Below, piece after piece: positions 1 to 7,556 of a stretch of 51,690 bases of DNA. This DNA is from an uncultured Clostridia bacterium. Lineage in GTDB: Bacteria > Bacillota > Clostridia > Christensenellales > Borkfalkiaceae. The stretch spans positions 1-51,690 of the forward strand of contig CANROE010000012.1 of NCBI GenBank assembly GCA_947632195.1, read 5' to 3'. The notes beneath the pieces were generated by a model, which saw only the letters and a program-made list of their open reading frames with translations, did not search any database and was not told the DNA's origin. Made by a program: the position numbers and the translations under genes. Position 1 is the first letter of the stretch. Every line of letters starts with the position of its first letter.

Positions 1-2
1 AA

Positions 3-305
3 TTAAACAAAAGGACACGGCAGACGGCGTAAAACCGTCTGCCAAAAGTGTCCCCACCGATACCTTACGAGGATAAGACTTCCTGCGGGGATGTCCCGAA
101 TGGCGTAATTTTCGACGTCTGTCTGCGGGTTTTTCTCCATGGACGAGGACATGACGATCCGCGCCTGATAGCCGAACAGCCCGCTTTTGCCCGTGAGACA
201 AAATAATATGATGGCGCCGCCTGCTGTTATGGAGAGCAGAACGGAGATCAGGATACGTTTGATGATGTTTCGGGAACGAATATGCCCGTCTTTTGTGTTG
301 ATCAT
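3..305 (-). pseudogene. Truncated SipW/type I signal peptidase N-terminus
   Basis: About 100 codons encode the N-terminal part of a SipW-like (ER/archaeal-type) signal peptidase. There is a hydrophobic anchor at about residues 16-40, then the catalytic-serine segment (VMSSSMEKNP) and the strand IRDIPAGSLILVRY. A full enzyme continues for another 80-120 residues with a conserved His/Asp region. Here the frame instead enters a hairpin and stops, with a non-homologous tail (RWGHFWQTVLRRLPCPFV). I chose the ATG at 305; a TTG at 332 sits 3 bases after GGAGGG and is an alternative. The truncation and the tail are visible in the sequence; loss of function is inferred. Confidence in the family is good. 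Confidence 0.6.
13..53 (-). terminator. Two-part hairpin at the end of the truncated signal peptidase
   Basis: Outer arms GGACAC/GTGTCC and inner arms GGCAGACGG/CCGTCTGCC form a long hairpin with a small T-rich bulge. On the minus strand it is followed by TTTTGTTTAATT, so it can act as a terminator. It encodes the tail of the broken signal peptidase, so it may also be the end of an inserted element. Confidence 0.5.
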
Positions 306-459
306 AGTATAAGGGGATCCCTCTTCTCGCAAGGCCCTCCACTATAATGTATGAATTTTTTCCGAAATGTGGAATTTTGATCCCCTCTCCACCCTCGGGA
401 GACGAAGGGAGAAACAGAAAGTTGAAAACGAAGAAAGGTGAATTTCCTCTGCAAATGGC

Positions 460-488
460 TTGACAAGCGATTGAAAATAAGGTATTAT
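460..488 (+). promoter_or_regulatory. tmRNA promoter
   Basis: Consensus -35 TTGACA at 460-465, a 17-base spacer and -10 TATTAT at 483-488. The predicted start lies about 15 bases before the mature 5' end of tmRNA, as expected for a processed precursor. Confidence 0.85.
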
Positions 489-509
489 AAGAGCAGTGGC
501 GAATTGCTT

Positions 510-887
510 GGGCCTGTTTCGGATTCGATTGCAAGCGGATTTCGTCGGACGCACGTCGGAGGCTCGGCTCCGTAAAAACGGAAAAATTTTAATTGCTGAT
601 AATAGCGAAATCGCCACTCGGAGAGCACCTGCTTCCCGTTTGGCACTTGCGGCGTAAATTTTGCGCTCCGTTCTGTCCCGAAACCTACGGTCGGGAACAG
701 GGCGTCAATTAAGTAGGGAACGTTGTTTTTTGGCTGACTTCCCCCAAAGGACGATGAATTTCGGAGGTATGCCTGTCGGACGCTTGTCTGTGGACCGACG
801 GCGGGCGAGAGTTGACCACAGACTAAACGTGTAGTGTTCGCGGAGGAACCTTGTAAGACCGCAGTTCAACTCTGCGCAGGTCCACCA
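510..887 (+). ncRNA. ssrA: tmRNA (trans-translation RNA)
   Basis: tmRNA rescues stalled ribosomes: SmpB-bound, alanylated tmRNA enters the A site and its short ORF adds a degradation tag. The 5' end GGGCCTG (510-516) pairs with CAGGTCC (877-883), followed by an encoded CCA at 885-887. The T-arm is CGCAG-TTCAACT-CTGCG at 860-876. The tag frame is open to TAA at 655-657 and ends RLALAA, the protease-recognition ending typical of tags. A likely resume codon is GCT at 595, which would give a 20-residue tag beginning ADNSEIA. The typical stretch AGACTAAACGTGTAGT lies before the 3' domain. It is transcribed from its own promoter. Confidence 0.93.
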
Positions 888-1035
888 AACGTTCTGCCGC
901 ACATATGCGGCGCAATACGGTGTCAAACTCCGCTTGCCTTGGGTCATTTACGCCAAGTAAACTCCCCTTCGGCAATGCTCGTTTTCCTTGTCTTGCTTGC
1001 ATCTCTGCGGCAGGACTGAGTAACAAAAACCATTT

Positions 1036-1111
1036 GGGGGTATAGCTCAGTTGGTAGAGCGCTTGAATGGCATTCAAGAGGTCACGTGTTCGACTCACGC
1101 TATCTCCACCA
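1036..1111 (+). tRNA. tRNA-Ala(GGC)
   Basis: Full cloverleaf. The acceptor GGGGGTA pairs with TATCTCC, the D arm is GCTC/GAGC, and the anticodon stem CTTGA/TCAAG closes loop ATGGCAT with anticodon GGC. The T loop is TTCGACT and the CCA is encoded. The outermost T-stem pair is an A-C mismatch, which is unusual but would not prevent folding. Confidence 0.95.
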
Positions 1112-1115
1112 AATC

Positions 1116-1173
1116 AAAATAATCCGAACTCAACAAAGGTGATCGTAACCCGCGATTGGTTCGGATTTATTTT
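1116..1173 (+). terminator. Terminator after tRNA-Ala
   Basis: Arms AAAATAATCCGAAC (1116-1129) and GTTCGGATTTATTTT (1159-1173) form an imperfect stem ending in a T-rich stretch. It closes the tmRNA/tRNA-Ala region. Confidence 0.65.
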
Positions 1174-1204
1174 GTATCTCGGGAATGATAAAATATAAAC
1201 GTGT

Positions 1205-1230
1205 CCAGCCGAGGGAATTCCCTCGGCTGG
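1205..1230. repeat. 26-bp perfect palindrome
   Basis: Arms CCAGCCGAGGG/CCCTCGGCTGG around AATT. No T-run follows on either strand, so it is not a classic terminator. The 328-base gap 1112-1439 otherwise holds only the tRNA terminator and a leader for the next gene. Confidence 0.7.
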
Positions 1231-1439
1231 CGTAATTTACTCCACGTTACCATTTGACGACGTTCGCGATATTGCCTCTGCCTTTTCCTGCAAAATTCGT
1301 TCTGCCTCTGTCCCTATGGAAATCATCTTGGTTTCGGGATAGGATAAAATATGTAGTGCAATTATACAATTTTACTTGTTACATCACATTGCAAACAAGA
1401 AAAGTTGTAAAATTTTGGAAAAACAAAGGAGAATATGTT

Positions 1440-1763
1440 ATGTTTTGTAAAAATTGTGGAAAAGAAATCGACGACAAAGCGGCAATTTGCATTTACTGCG
1501 GTGTTTCGACATCCGGAACAGACATCTCACAACGAAAAAAAAACACAAATGTTTTGGCGATCGTCGGGTTCATCCTCTCTTTCTTTATCTCGATCGCGGG
1601 TTTAGTCTGCTCAATCATCGGCTACAAGCGCGCAACCGAATTCGGCGGAAAAGGAAAATACCTTGCGCTTGCCGGAATCATTATAAGTGCGATCTCGATG
1701 GCGATAGTATTACTTTACTTTGGGGGAACCGCTATTCTTCGAGCTCTCATGAATCGGTTCTGA
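1440..1763 (+). CDS. Zinc-ribbon membrane protein (DUF4190-like)
   Basis: This 107-residue protein starts MFCKNCGKEI; CxxC pairs at residues 3-6 and about 19-22 form a zinc ribbon. A Ser/Lys-rich linker follows, then two membrane segments (about 40-60 and 75-100) separated by a short loop (YKRATEFGGKGKY). This is the layout of zinc-ribbon plus DUF4190-type proteins. Function is unknown; localisation is the cytoplasmic membrane with the ribbon probably inside. The start is fixed by AAGGAGA at 1427-1432, 7 bases before the ATG; the longer upstream reading has no support. It stands alone, with a shared terminator downstream. Confidence 0.8.
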   Translation: MFCKNCGKEIDDKAAICIYCGVSTSGTDISQRKKNTNVLAIVGFILSFFISIAGLVCSIIGYKRATEFGGKGKYLALAGIIISAISMAIVLLYFGGTAILRALMNRF

Positions 1764-1786
1764 CAATCATCCAATTTCACACAAAA

Positions 1787-1817
1787 CGCGCGGCGCTTGA
1801 AAATCAAGCGCCGCGCG
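1787..1817. terminator. Bidirectional terminator between zinc-ribbon gene and recG
   Basis: A perfect 14-bp stem, CGCGCGGCGCTTGA/TCAAGCGCCGCGCG, with an AAA loop. AAAA on the left becomes a U-run for minus-strand transcription ending after recG. On the plus strand a weaker T-rich stretch follows. Confidence 0.8.
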
Positions 1818-1844
1818 GCATTCATTTCATTCCATTCAGTTCAT

Positions 1845-3848
1845 TTAATTTAAAACCACGTCTTTCAAGCTGTCGTACTTTTTCAAGGCGGCCTCTTTGA
1901 TCTCCTCAAAGTTGAGCCGCTTTTCAAACGCCTCGTCGGAGAGTTTCTTTGCCGCAAAAATGACATCGGTGGAGTAGCGTAAGTTTTTGATATCGTTTAA
2001 AAATTTTCCGCTTTGGCGGGTGCCGAAAAAGTCCCCGCTGCCCCGAAGTTCGAGGTCCTTTTCCGCGAGCTGAAACCCGTCCGTCGTCGTTTTCAAAATA
2101 TTCAGCCGTTCCATTGCGGTCTCGCTCTCGCTGCCGACGAGCAAAAAGCAATAGCTTTTATCGCTCCCCCGCCCCACTCTGCCGCGAAGCTGATGCAACT
2201 GCGAAAGTCCGAACCGTTCGGCATTATACACCACCATGATGGTCGCGTTGGGCACGTCCACGCCCACCTCGATGACGGTCGTCGAGACGAGGCAATCGTA
2301 TTCCTTGTTCTTGAACGCCGTCATGATCTCCGCCTTTTCCCTGTCCTTCATTCTGCCATGGAGGAGGGCAAAGCGCACATCGAAGAGCTTTCCTTTGAGC
2401 TCCTCATAGAGTTCTGTGACGGAAGTCACCTCCCCCTCGTCATCGTCGATCTTCGCGCAGACGAAATAGACCTGCTTGCCCGCCTTCGTCTCGCGGCGGA
2501 TGTAGGCGAGCATATCGTTGTACTTATAGGCGGGAATGACCGAGGTCGCGATCTCCTGCCGCTCCTTGGGTTTATCGGGAATGGTCGTGATGTCGAGGTC
2601 GCCGTAGAAGATGAGCGAGAGCGTTCTCGGAATGGGGGTCGCAGACATGACGAGCACGTCTGCGCCGTTCCCCTTTTCGCTGAGCGTATTGCGCTGGGAA
2701 ACGCCGAAACGGTGCTGTTCGTCGCACACGCAGAAGGCGAGATTTTTGAAGAGGACGTCCCCCTGCAAAACGGCGTGCGTGCCGCAGAGGATGTCGATCT
2801 CCCCCATCGCGAGCGCTGTTTTGATCTCCCGCTTTTCCTTGGCGGTGGAGCCGCCCGCAAGATAGGCGACGCGGTAATCGGGGAAAATTTTGCACAGCAC
2901 CTGATAATTCTGCGCCGCGAGTACTTCGGTCGGGGAGAGATAGACGGCCTGAAAACCGCTCTTTACCGCCATAAAGATCCCCGTGAGCGCGACGGCGGTC
3001 TTGCCGCTTCCGACGTCCCCTTGAAGGAGGCGGTTCATGCGCACGGGCGAAGTAAGGTTATCGTAGATCGCCCGCACGGCGCCCTGCTGTCCCGCCGTAA
3101 ACGAAAACGGAAATCGTTTTTCAAAGTCGGCGACCTCCCGTTCGGTGACGGTGTAGCGGTTGAGCCGCGCCTCGTTTTTGTCCCCTTTGATGAGTTTGAA
3201 AGCCGAAATGAGGGTGAAATATTCTTCGAGCGCGATCCGTTCGGAGGCGTTTAAAAGCCGCGTCTGCGACTGAGGCATATGCACGTCGAAATAAGCCTGT
3301 CTCAGCGGCGGGAGTTTGTATTTGCGGATGAGCTCTTCGGGAATGATGGTGTTGATGGGCTCGGTGCGAAGGGCCGTGGCAATGCTGTCCCGCAAAAGGC
3401 GCTGGGTGAGCGCTCCTTTGAGGGGATAGACGGGCACGAGCCCTTTGAGGCGGCTGTTCTTTTCGAGAGGCTCGAAGGAGGGATTGACGAGGGAGATACG
3501 GTCGTAATAATTCTGCACCCGCCCGTAGAAGAGATATTCGCCCGGTTTGAGCCTCTGGGCGATGTAGGGCATATTGAACCACACGGCGGTGAAGTTATCC
3601 CGTCCCTGTTCTAGGAGGGCGCGCACGAGTTTTGTTCTGCCCGTGTAGCGGACGGGTTCCACCGAGACGAGGGTGCAGGCGATGAGCGCCATGTCGTTAT
3701 GAAAGACTTCGCGCACGGAGACGCGGTTTGTCATGTCGAGATAGGCGCGCGGAAAGTAGCGGACGAGCTCCGCCGTGTCGGTAATGCCCAGTTTTGCGAG
3801 ATCTTTGGCGCGCTTGTCCGAGATCCCGCGAATCGAAGTGAGTTCCAT
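1845..3848 (-). CDS. recG: ATP-dependent DNA helicase RecG
   Basis: RecG reverses stalled forks and branch-migrates Holliday junctions. The 667 residues match the family length. There is an N-terminal wedge/OB domain (about 1-240), then SF2 helicase motifs: Walker A GDVGSGKT near 277-284, the DEQH box (CDEQHRFG) near 375 and SATPIPRT (motif III). The C-terminal helicase lobe carries QLRGRVGRG. It is the last gene of the asp23-fakA-recG run. In Bacillus, sdaAB-sdaAA sit between fakA and recG; here they are missing and a small hairpin separates the two genes. Confidence 0.96.
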   Translation of the reverse strand: MELTSIRGISDKRAKDLAKLGITDTAELVRYFPRAYLDMTNRVSVREVFHNDMALIACTLVSVEPVRYTGRTKLVRALLEQGRDNFTAVWFNMPYIAQRLKPGEYLFYGRVQNYYDRISLVNPSFEPLEKNSRLKGLVPVYPLKGALTQRLLRDSIATALRTEPINTIIPEELIRKYKLPPLRQAYFDVHMPQSQTRLLNASERIALEEYFTLISAFKLIKGDKNEARLNRYTVTEREVADFEKRFPFSFTAGQQGAVRAIYDNLTSPVRMNRLLQGDVGSGKTAVALTGIFMAVKSGFQAVYLSPTEVLAAQNYQVLCKIFPDYRVAYLAGGSTAKEKREIKTALAMGEIDILCGTHAVLQGDVLFKNLAFCVCDEQHRFGVSQRNTLSEKGNGADVLVMSATPIPRTLSLIFYGDLDITTIPDKPKERQEIATSVIPAYKYNDMLAYIRRETKAGKQVYFVCAKIDDDEGEVTSVTELYEELKGKLFDVRFALLHGRMKDREKAEIMTAFKNKEYDCLVSTTVIEVGVDVPNATIMVVYNAERFGLSQLHQLRGRVGRGSDKSYCFLLVGSESETAMERLNILKTTTDGFQLAEKDLELRGSGDFFGTRQSGKFLNDIKNLRYSTDVIFAAKKLSDEAFEKRLNFEEIKEAALKKYDSLKDVVLN

Positions 3849-3873
3849 AAAGCCGCTCTCTCCCGCGTAAACG

Positions 3874-3897
3874 ATAAGCGGGCTTTCACCCGCTTAT
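3874..3897. other. Hairpin between fakA and recG
   Basis: Arms ATAAGCGGG/CCCGCTTAT with loop CTTTCA. The T-run is on the plus strand, although both neighbours are on the minus strand. In the minus-strand transcript it may act as a processing or attenuation stem. Confidence 0.45.
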
Positions 3898-3900
3898 TTT

Positions 3901-5553
3901 TCACTCCAACGATACCAGATAGTAGTAGACGGGCTGCCCGCCGCTGTGGTAGTCCACGTCGCAGTCGGGGAAGGCCTCCGCGACCTTTGCGGTGAGCGCG
4001 ATCGCGTCCTCTTCGGTGACTTCCTCCCCATAGTAGAGGGTGATGACCTCGTGCTGGTCCTCTTTGAGACGGTCGAGGAGTTTGAGCACGGTGTCGTCGA
4101 TGTTGTCGCTCTTTGCGAGGATCTTTTTGTCGTCGAGCCCGATGATGTCCCCTTCCTTGATGTTGAACCCGTTCACGCTCGTGGTGCGCACGGCGTGGGT
4201 GACGCTGCCCGCCTTCACATTGTCGAGCGCGTGGATCATGTTCGTCTTGTTCTCCTCCACGCTCGCGTCGGGCGAGAAGGAGAGCGCCGCCGCAAAGCCC
4301 TGCGGCACGTTGCGGGTGGGAATGACGTGAATGGTGCGGTTATCCACAAGCGCTTTCGCCTGTTCCGCCGCCAAAATGATGTTCTTGTTATTGGGAAACA
4401 CGAACACGTTGTCCGCGTTGATCTTCTGCACCGCGGTTGCGATGTCGGAAGCGGAGGGATTCATCGTCTGTCCGCCCTCGATCACGCGGTCGACGAACAG
4501 GTCTTTGAAGATGTCCGAAATGCCGTCCCCCGTGCAGATGGCGAGCATGCCCTGCTCTTTTTTCTCTGCGGCGATCTTGGCTTTGAGGGCGCGGTTCTGT
4601 TCGAGCATGTTCTCGATCTTGGGACGGTCGAGCTCGCCGAGTTCGAGCGCATAGGTGAGCGCCACGCCCGGGCAGTTGGTATGCACATGCACTTTCACCA
4701 TTTCGAGGTCGCCGATACAGATGACCGAATCGCCGATGTTCATGAGATTTTCTCTCAGCTTGTCGATGTCGGCAAGGGTGGTGCTCTTTTTCAGGTTGAT
4801 GACGAAAAACTCGGTGCAGTAGGCGAATTGGATCTCGCCGAGGTCCATGTTGATGATGTCGGAGTTGTCGCCGAAGTCCGCGTCGAGGCTCTGCGCCGCG
4901 TTGGCGGCCTCGGTCTGCACTTCGGAGACGATCTCGTCCCCCATGATCGCCGCCTGGAACCCGCGCATGATAGTCATGAGCCCCACGCCGCCCGAGTCGA
5001 CGACCCCCGCTTTCTTCAAAACAGGCAGAAGTTCGGGCGTCTTGGCGAGCGCTCTGTCCCCTTCCTCGATGATGGCGGGAATGAAATTTTCGTATTCGCG
5101 GTACTTGCCCGCGTTCTTCACGGCGAACTCGCTCATGAGGCGCATGACCGTGAGAATAGTCCCTTCCTTGGGAATGGCGACGGCGTTATAGGCAACTTTT
5201 GTGCCCGCTTCGAGGGCTTTTGCGAACGCGCGGGTATCCACTTCGGGTTTTCCCACGCGGAGCACGGAGCAGATCCCTCTGAAAATCTGGGAGAGGATGA
5301 CGCCCGAATTTCCGCGCGCTCCTTTGAGAGCGCCTTTGGAGACGCAATCGCAAACTTCCATAAAGTTGTTGGAAGTGGTGCCCGTGAGCTCCTTCACGGC
5401 CGATTGCATTGTGAGGGACATATTGGTTCCCGTGTCGCCGTCCGGCACGGGGAACACGTTGAGCGCGTCCACTTTTGCGCGGTTATTATCAAGCATTTTT
5501 GCGCCGACCAGCACCATTTTGCGGAAGGTCGCGCAGTTGATTGTTTTCTGCAT
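3901..5553 (-). CDS. fakA: DAK-domain fatty-acid kinase subunit (FakA/YloV family)
   Basis: FakA phosphorylates fatty acids held by FakB/DegV carrier proteins and is related to dihydroxyacetone kinases. The 550-residue protein has the DAK2 nucleotide-binding domain at the N-terminus (DGDTGTNM at 38-45, KGARGNSGVILSQ near 92), a linker, and a C-terminal DegV-like half ending in the typical GGQPVYYYLVSLE. It follows asp23 by 70 bases, the conserved yloU-yloV order. No FakB partner is visible in the window, so it probably lies elsewhere. Family assignment is firm; the exact substrate is inferred from characterised homologues. Confidence 0.92.
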   Translation of the reverse strand: MQKTINCATFRKMVLVGAKMLDNNRAKVDALNVFPVPDGDTGTNMSLTMQSAVKELTGTTSNNFMEVCDCVSKGALKGARGNSGVILSQIFRGICSVLRVGKPEVDTRAFAKALEAGTKVAYNAVAIPKEGTILTVMRLMSEFAVKNAGKYREYENFIPAIIEEGDRALAKTPELLPVLKKAGVVDSGGVGLMTIMRGFQAAIMGDEIVSEVQTEAANAAQSLDADFGDNSDIINMDLGEIQFAYCTEFFVINLKKSTTLADIDKLRENLMNIGDSVICIGDLEMVKVHVHTNCPGVALTYALELGELDRPKIENMLEQNRALKAKIAAEKKEQGMLAICTGDGISDIFKDLFVDRVIEGGQTMNPSASDIATAVQKINADNVFVFPNNKNIILAAEQAKALVDNRTIHVIPTRNVPQGFAAALSFSPDASVEENKTNMIHALDNVKAGSVTHAVRTTSVNGFNIKEGDIIGLDDKKILAKSDNIDDTVLKLLDRLKEDQHEVITLYYGEEVTEEDAIALTAKVAEAFPDCDVDYHSGGQPVYYYLVSLE

Positions 5554-5623
5554 GAGATACTCCTTATACTTCTCAGCCTGCTTGTCATGAAAAAGGGCTA
5601 AGACATTGAAAGCGCGAAGTGCG

Positions 5624-5974
5624 TTACAGTCTTAAACCCATGACGTTGACGTTCACGGTATCCACGATCATTCCCGTAAACTTTTCAACTTTATATTTGA
5701 TTGCTTCTTTCAACGATTCTGCGACGGCCTCTATCGACACGCCGTATTTGATGAGAACATACACGTCGATAAAAATACGGTTACCCTGCGTGGTGACTTT
5801 GACGCCCTTTCCGCCCGCGTCTCTTTTGAGGAGCTCGGCGAGGGTATCGGTAAAGCGGCGCGCAACGGTATCCACGATGCCATAGCTTTCCATCGCGGCT
5901 TGTGACGCTACCTTGGCGATAGCGAGTTCGGAGATCGAAATTTTTCCGTAAGCATTGCTTGTGCTGACCGACAT
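5624..5974 (-). CDS. asp23: Asp23/Gls24 family protein (YloU)
   Basis: This 116-residue Asp23-family protein has the N-terminal GKISISELAIAKVASQAA segment and a C-terminal NVNVMGLRL. Such proteins are small and cytosolic or membrane-associated and are linked to envelope stress. The pairing with fakA is conserved across Bacillota and suggests a role in lipid or envelope metabolism; this is inference. The RBS is GAGGAGAACTT directly before the ATG. It is the first gene of the asp23-fakA-recG operon and diverges from rpmB. Confidence 0.9.
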   Translation of the reverse strand: MSVSTSNAYGKISISELAIAKVASQAAMESYGIVDTVARRFTDTLAELLKRDAGGKGVKVTTQGNRIFIDVYVLIKYGVSIEAVAESLKEAIKYKVEKFTGMIVDTVNVNVMGLRL

Positions 5975-6030
5975 AAGTTCTCCTCGGGGTAACCCAAAAA
6001 AAGCGACTTTCGAGCTACCCGCTATTACCT

Positions 6031-6059
6031 ATTCTATCCTATTATTCCGTTTTTTGCAA
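6031..6059 (-). promoter_or_regulatory. Promoter of asp23-fakA-recG
   Basis: On the minus strand, -35 TTGCAA (6054-6059), a 17-base spacer and -10 TAGAAT (6031-6036). The leader is about 50 bases. Confidence 0.7.
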
Positions 6060-6120
6060 GCATTATTATAAATTTTTTCCCGAAAAATCCGAATTTTTTC
6101 AAAATCGGCCTCCTTTTTAA

Positions 6121-6149
6121 TTGCTTTTTCCGAAAAGAAATGGTATGAT
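6121..6149 (+). promoter_or_regulatory. rpmB promoter
   Basis: -35 TTGCTT (6121-6126), a 17-base spacer and -10 TATGAT (6144-6149). It leaves a leader of about 65 bases before rpmB. The TTGCTT hexamer recurs in three other promoters of this window. Confidence 0.75.
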
Positions 6150-6219
6150 ATTAAAGATTTCCGTATTGGGTCTTTCCTTGCGGAAAAAAACAGGAAATAA
6201 CCGATTCGGAGGTGAAGAT

Positions 6220-6408
6220 ATGTCGAGAGTATGCAGCATCTGCGGGAAGGGTCGCACGAGCGGCAACAATGTGAGCCACTCCAACCGCAAGACGAGACGC
6301 GCGTTCAACGCAAACGTACAAAAGGTGACCTACAAGGCAGACGGCAAGGTGGAGACCGGCTATATCTGCACGCGTTGCCTCAAAAGCGATAAAGTAGAGC
6401 GCGTATAA
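6220..6408 (+). CDS. rpmB: 50S ribosomal protein L28
   Basis: At 62 residues the protein has the usual length. It carries two CxxC knuckles (CSICGKG near residue 5 and CTRCL near 53), so it is the zinc-binding form. The central part ([17 protein letters not shown]) is the L28 hallmark. The start is fixed by GGAGGTGA at 6208-6215. It is divergent from asp23, the ancestral arrangement in Bacillota, and is monocistronic with its own promoter and terminator. Confidence 0.97.
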   Translation: MSRVCSICGKGRTSGNNVSHSNRKTRRAFNANVQKVTYKADGKVETGYICTRCLKSDKVERV

Positions 6409-6420
6409 AATCACAGAAGT

Positions 6421-6449
6421 AAAAAGACTGCCCTTTCGGCAGTCTTTTT
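6421..6449 (+). terminator. rpmB terminator
   Basis: Stem AAAAAGACTGCC/GGCAGTCTTTTT with loop CTTTC; the T-run is part of the 3' arm. A textbook intrinsic terminator. Confidence 0.92.
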
Positions 6450-6483
6450 CTTATGCTTTGATGTCTTTTCTCTTTTCTGGCGG

Positions 6484-6768
6484 CTACGCTGCTTTTTTCT
6501 CCTCTTCCTCTTCGGTTGCGGCCTCGGCCTTCCTGCGTCCTTTCAGCAGGAAGTACAAAAGCACGGAGCATGCCGAAACGGCGAGCAGGAACACGCCGCC
6601 CGCCACGCCGAGCATGATGAGGTTGCCCCCGAAATAGGCGCTCGTCTCCCCCGCGTGCAGCACGGGATATTGCAGCTCGATCACCGTATAGCCGATGAGG
6701 CTGTAAAGCGCGTACACGGCGATGAGTGCGAAAATCACGGTAAATACGATCATCAGTTTGCGTTTCAT
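6484..6768 (-). CDS. Small two-span membrane protein, unknown function
   Basis: The 94-residue protein has hydrophobic segments at about 5-28 and 52-76, then a highly charged tail (GRRKAEAATEEEEEKKAA). I do not recognise a family. The start follows GGAGTAAAGGT, 4 bases after the stop of the upstream lipoprotein, so the two are co-transcribed and probably act together at the membrane. Confidence 0.65.
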   Translation of the reverse strand: MKRKLMIVFTVIFALIAVYALYSLIGYTVIELQYPVLHAGETSAYFGGNLIMLGVAGGVFLLAVSACSVLLYFLLKGRRKAEAATEEEEEKKAA

Positions 6769-6772
6769 ACCT

Positions 6773-7444
6773 TTACTCCATCACAAATCCGCCGACAAAG
6801 TTTCCCTCTTTGTCGAGGTACCCGAGCTCGCCCTCCGTTACGATCTCCTCCACGGAGCGGTGCTCCTTAAAACGTGCGATCTCGTTTTTGAGTTTCTTGG
6901 GGGTGAGGAGCCCTTCGATCTCGATCTTGTTCTCCTCCGCGACGAGCAGGTTATAGAGTCCGAGGGTGAACGCCGTGCAGTTCGTCGTCACCGACCAGCG
7001 ATTTTTCTCCCGCAGATAGCCGTTTATCTCGGCAAGCCCTTCTGCGGTGACGGGACATGTGACGGAGAGCCTGTCGGTGTACTTCACGCGCTGTTTGACA
7101 AAGGCGCTCTCGATATTGAACCACACGCCGAACCGTTCGGTGAGCGACCAGGTACTGATCGTCGCGCTCTCGCCCTGCGCCAAAGAAAAGCCGCACAGAT
7201 CGAGCGTTTCCCCGCTATTGTTGGTGAGCAGCAAAAAGGCATGCCCGAAGTTGAACAGCCCGAATACCCGCTCGCCGTCGCCGCTGCTTGCAAATACGGT
7301 GACCGTGGCGGGCGCGTCCCCGTCGGAGACGACTGTCCGCGTCTCCGTTTTCCCGCCGCATGCGGCGAGCATGGCCAAAGAGAGCGCCACAAAGAGCAGC
7401 GCGGCGCACCTCAGCGTCCTTCTTTTTCCTCGGAACTTTTCCAT
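6773..7444 (-). CDS. Lipoprotein with possible permuted NlpC/P60-like (YiiX-type) fold
   Basis: The 223-residue protein has a basic N-terminus, a hydrophobic core and lipobox LAAC (Cys near 29), so it is probably anchored outside the membrane. The mature part contains FNFGHAFLLLTNNS (about 65-78) and TTNCTAFTLGLYN (about 152-164). A His in GHxxL followed much later by NC resembles circularly permuted NlpC/P60 peptidases (YiiX/LRAT group), where His precedes Cys. This is a motif-level inference and no family was confirmed. It is transcribed with the small membrane protein from the promoter at 7475-7503. Confidence 0.6.
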   Translation of the reverse strand: MEKFRGKRRTLRCAALLFVALSLAMLAACGGKTETRTVVSDGDAPATVTVFASSGDGERVFGLFNFGHAFLLLTNNSGETLDLCGFSLAQGESATISTWSLTERFGVWFNIESAFVKQRVKYTDRLSVTCPVTAEGLAEINGYLREKNRWSVTTNCTAFTLGLYNLLVAEENKIEIEGLLTPKKLKNEIARFKEHRSVEEIVTEGELGYLDKEGNFVGGFVME

Positions 7445-7474
7445 AGTCCGTCCTTTGTGTATTGGAATACCCTC

Positions 7475-7503
7475 ATTATATCAAATCACATGAAAAAATG
7501 CAA
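7475..7503 (-). promoter_or_regulatory. Promoter of the lipoprotein/membrane-protein pair
   Basis: Minus-strand -35 TTGCAT (7498-7503), a 17-base spacer and -10 TATAAT (7475-7480). The leader is about 25 bases. Confidence 0.8.
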
Positions 7504-7556
7504 GCGTTCCGCCGCTTGAAAAAAGTGGATACGAAAAAGAAAAAGATCAACGCCGC

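Noticed and set aside
342-1098. Several short frames around the tmRNA and tRNA-Ala
   Set aside because: They overlap the tmRNA promoter, tmRNA or tRNA on either strand and have no start signals.
3946-5601. A plus-strand reading frame of 551 codons opposite fakA
   Set aside because: Mirror frame of a well-conserved gene; no RBS, no domain, skewed composition.
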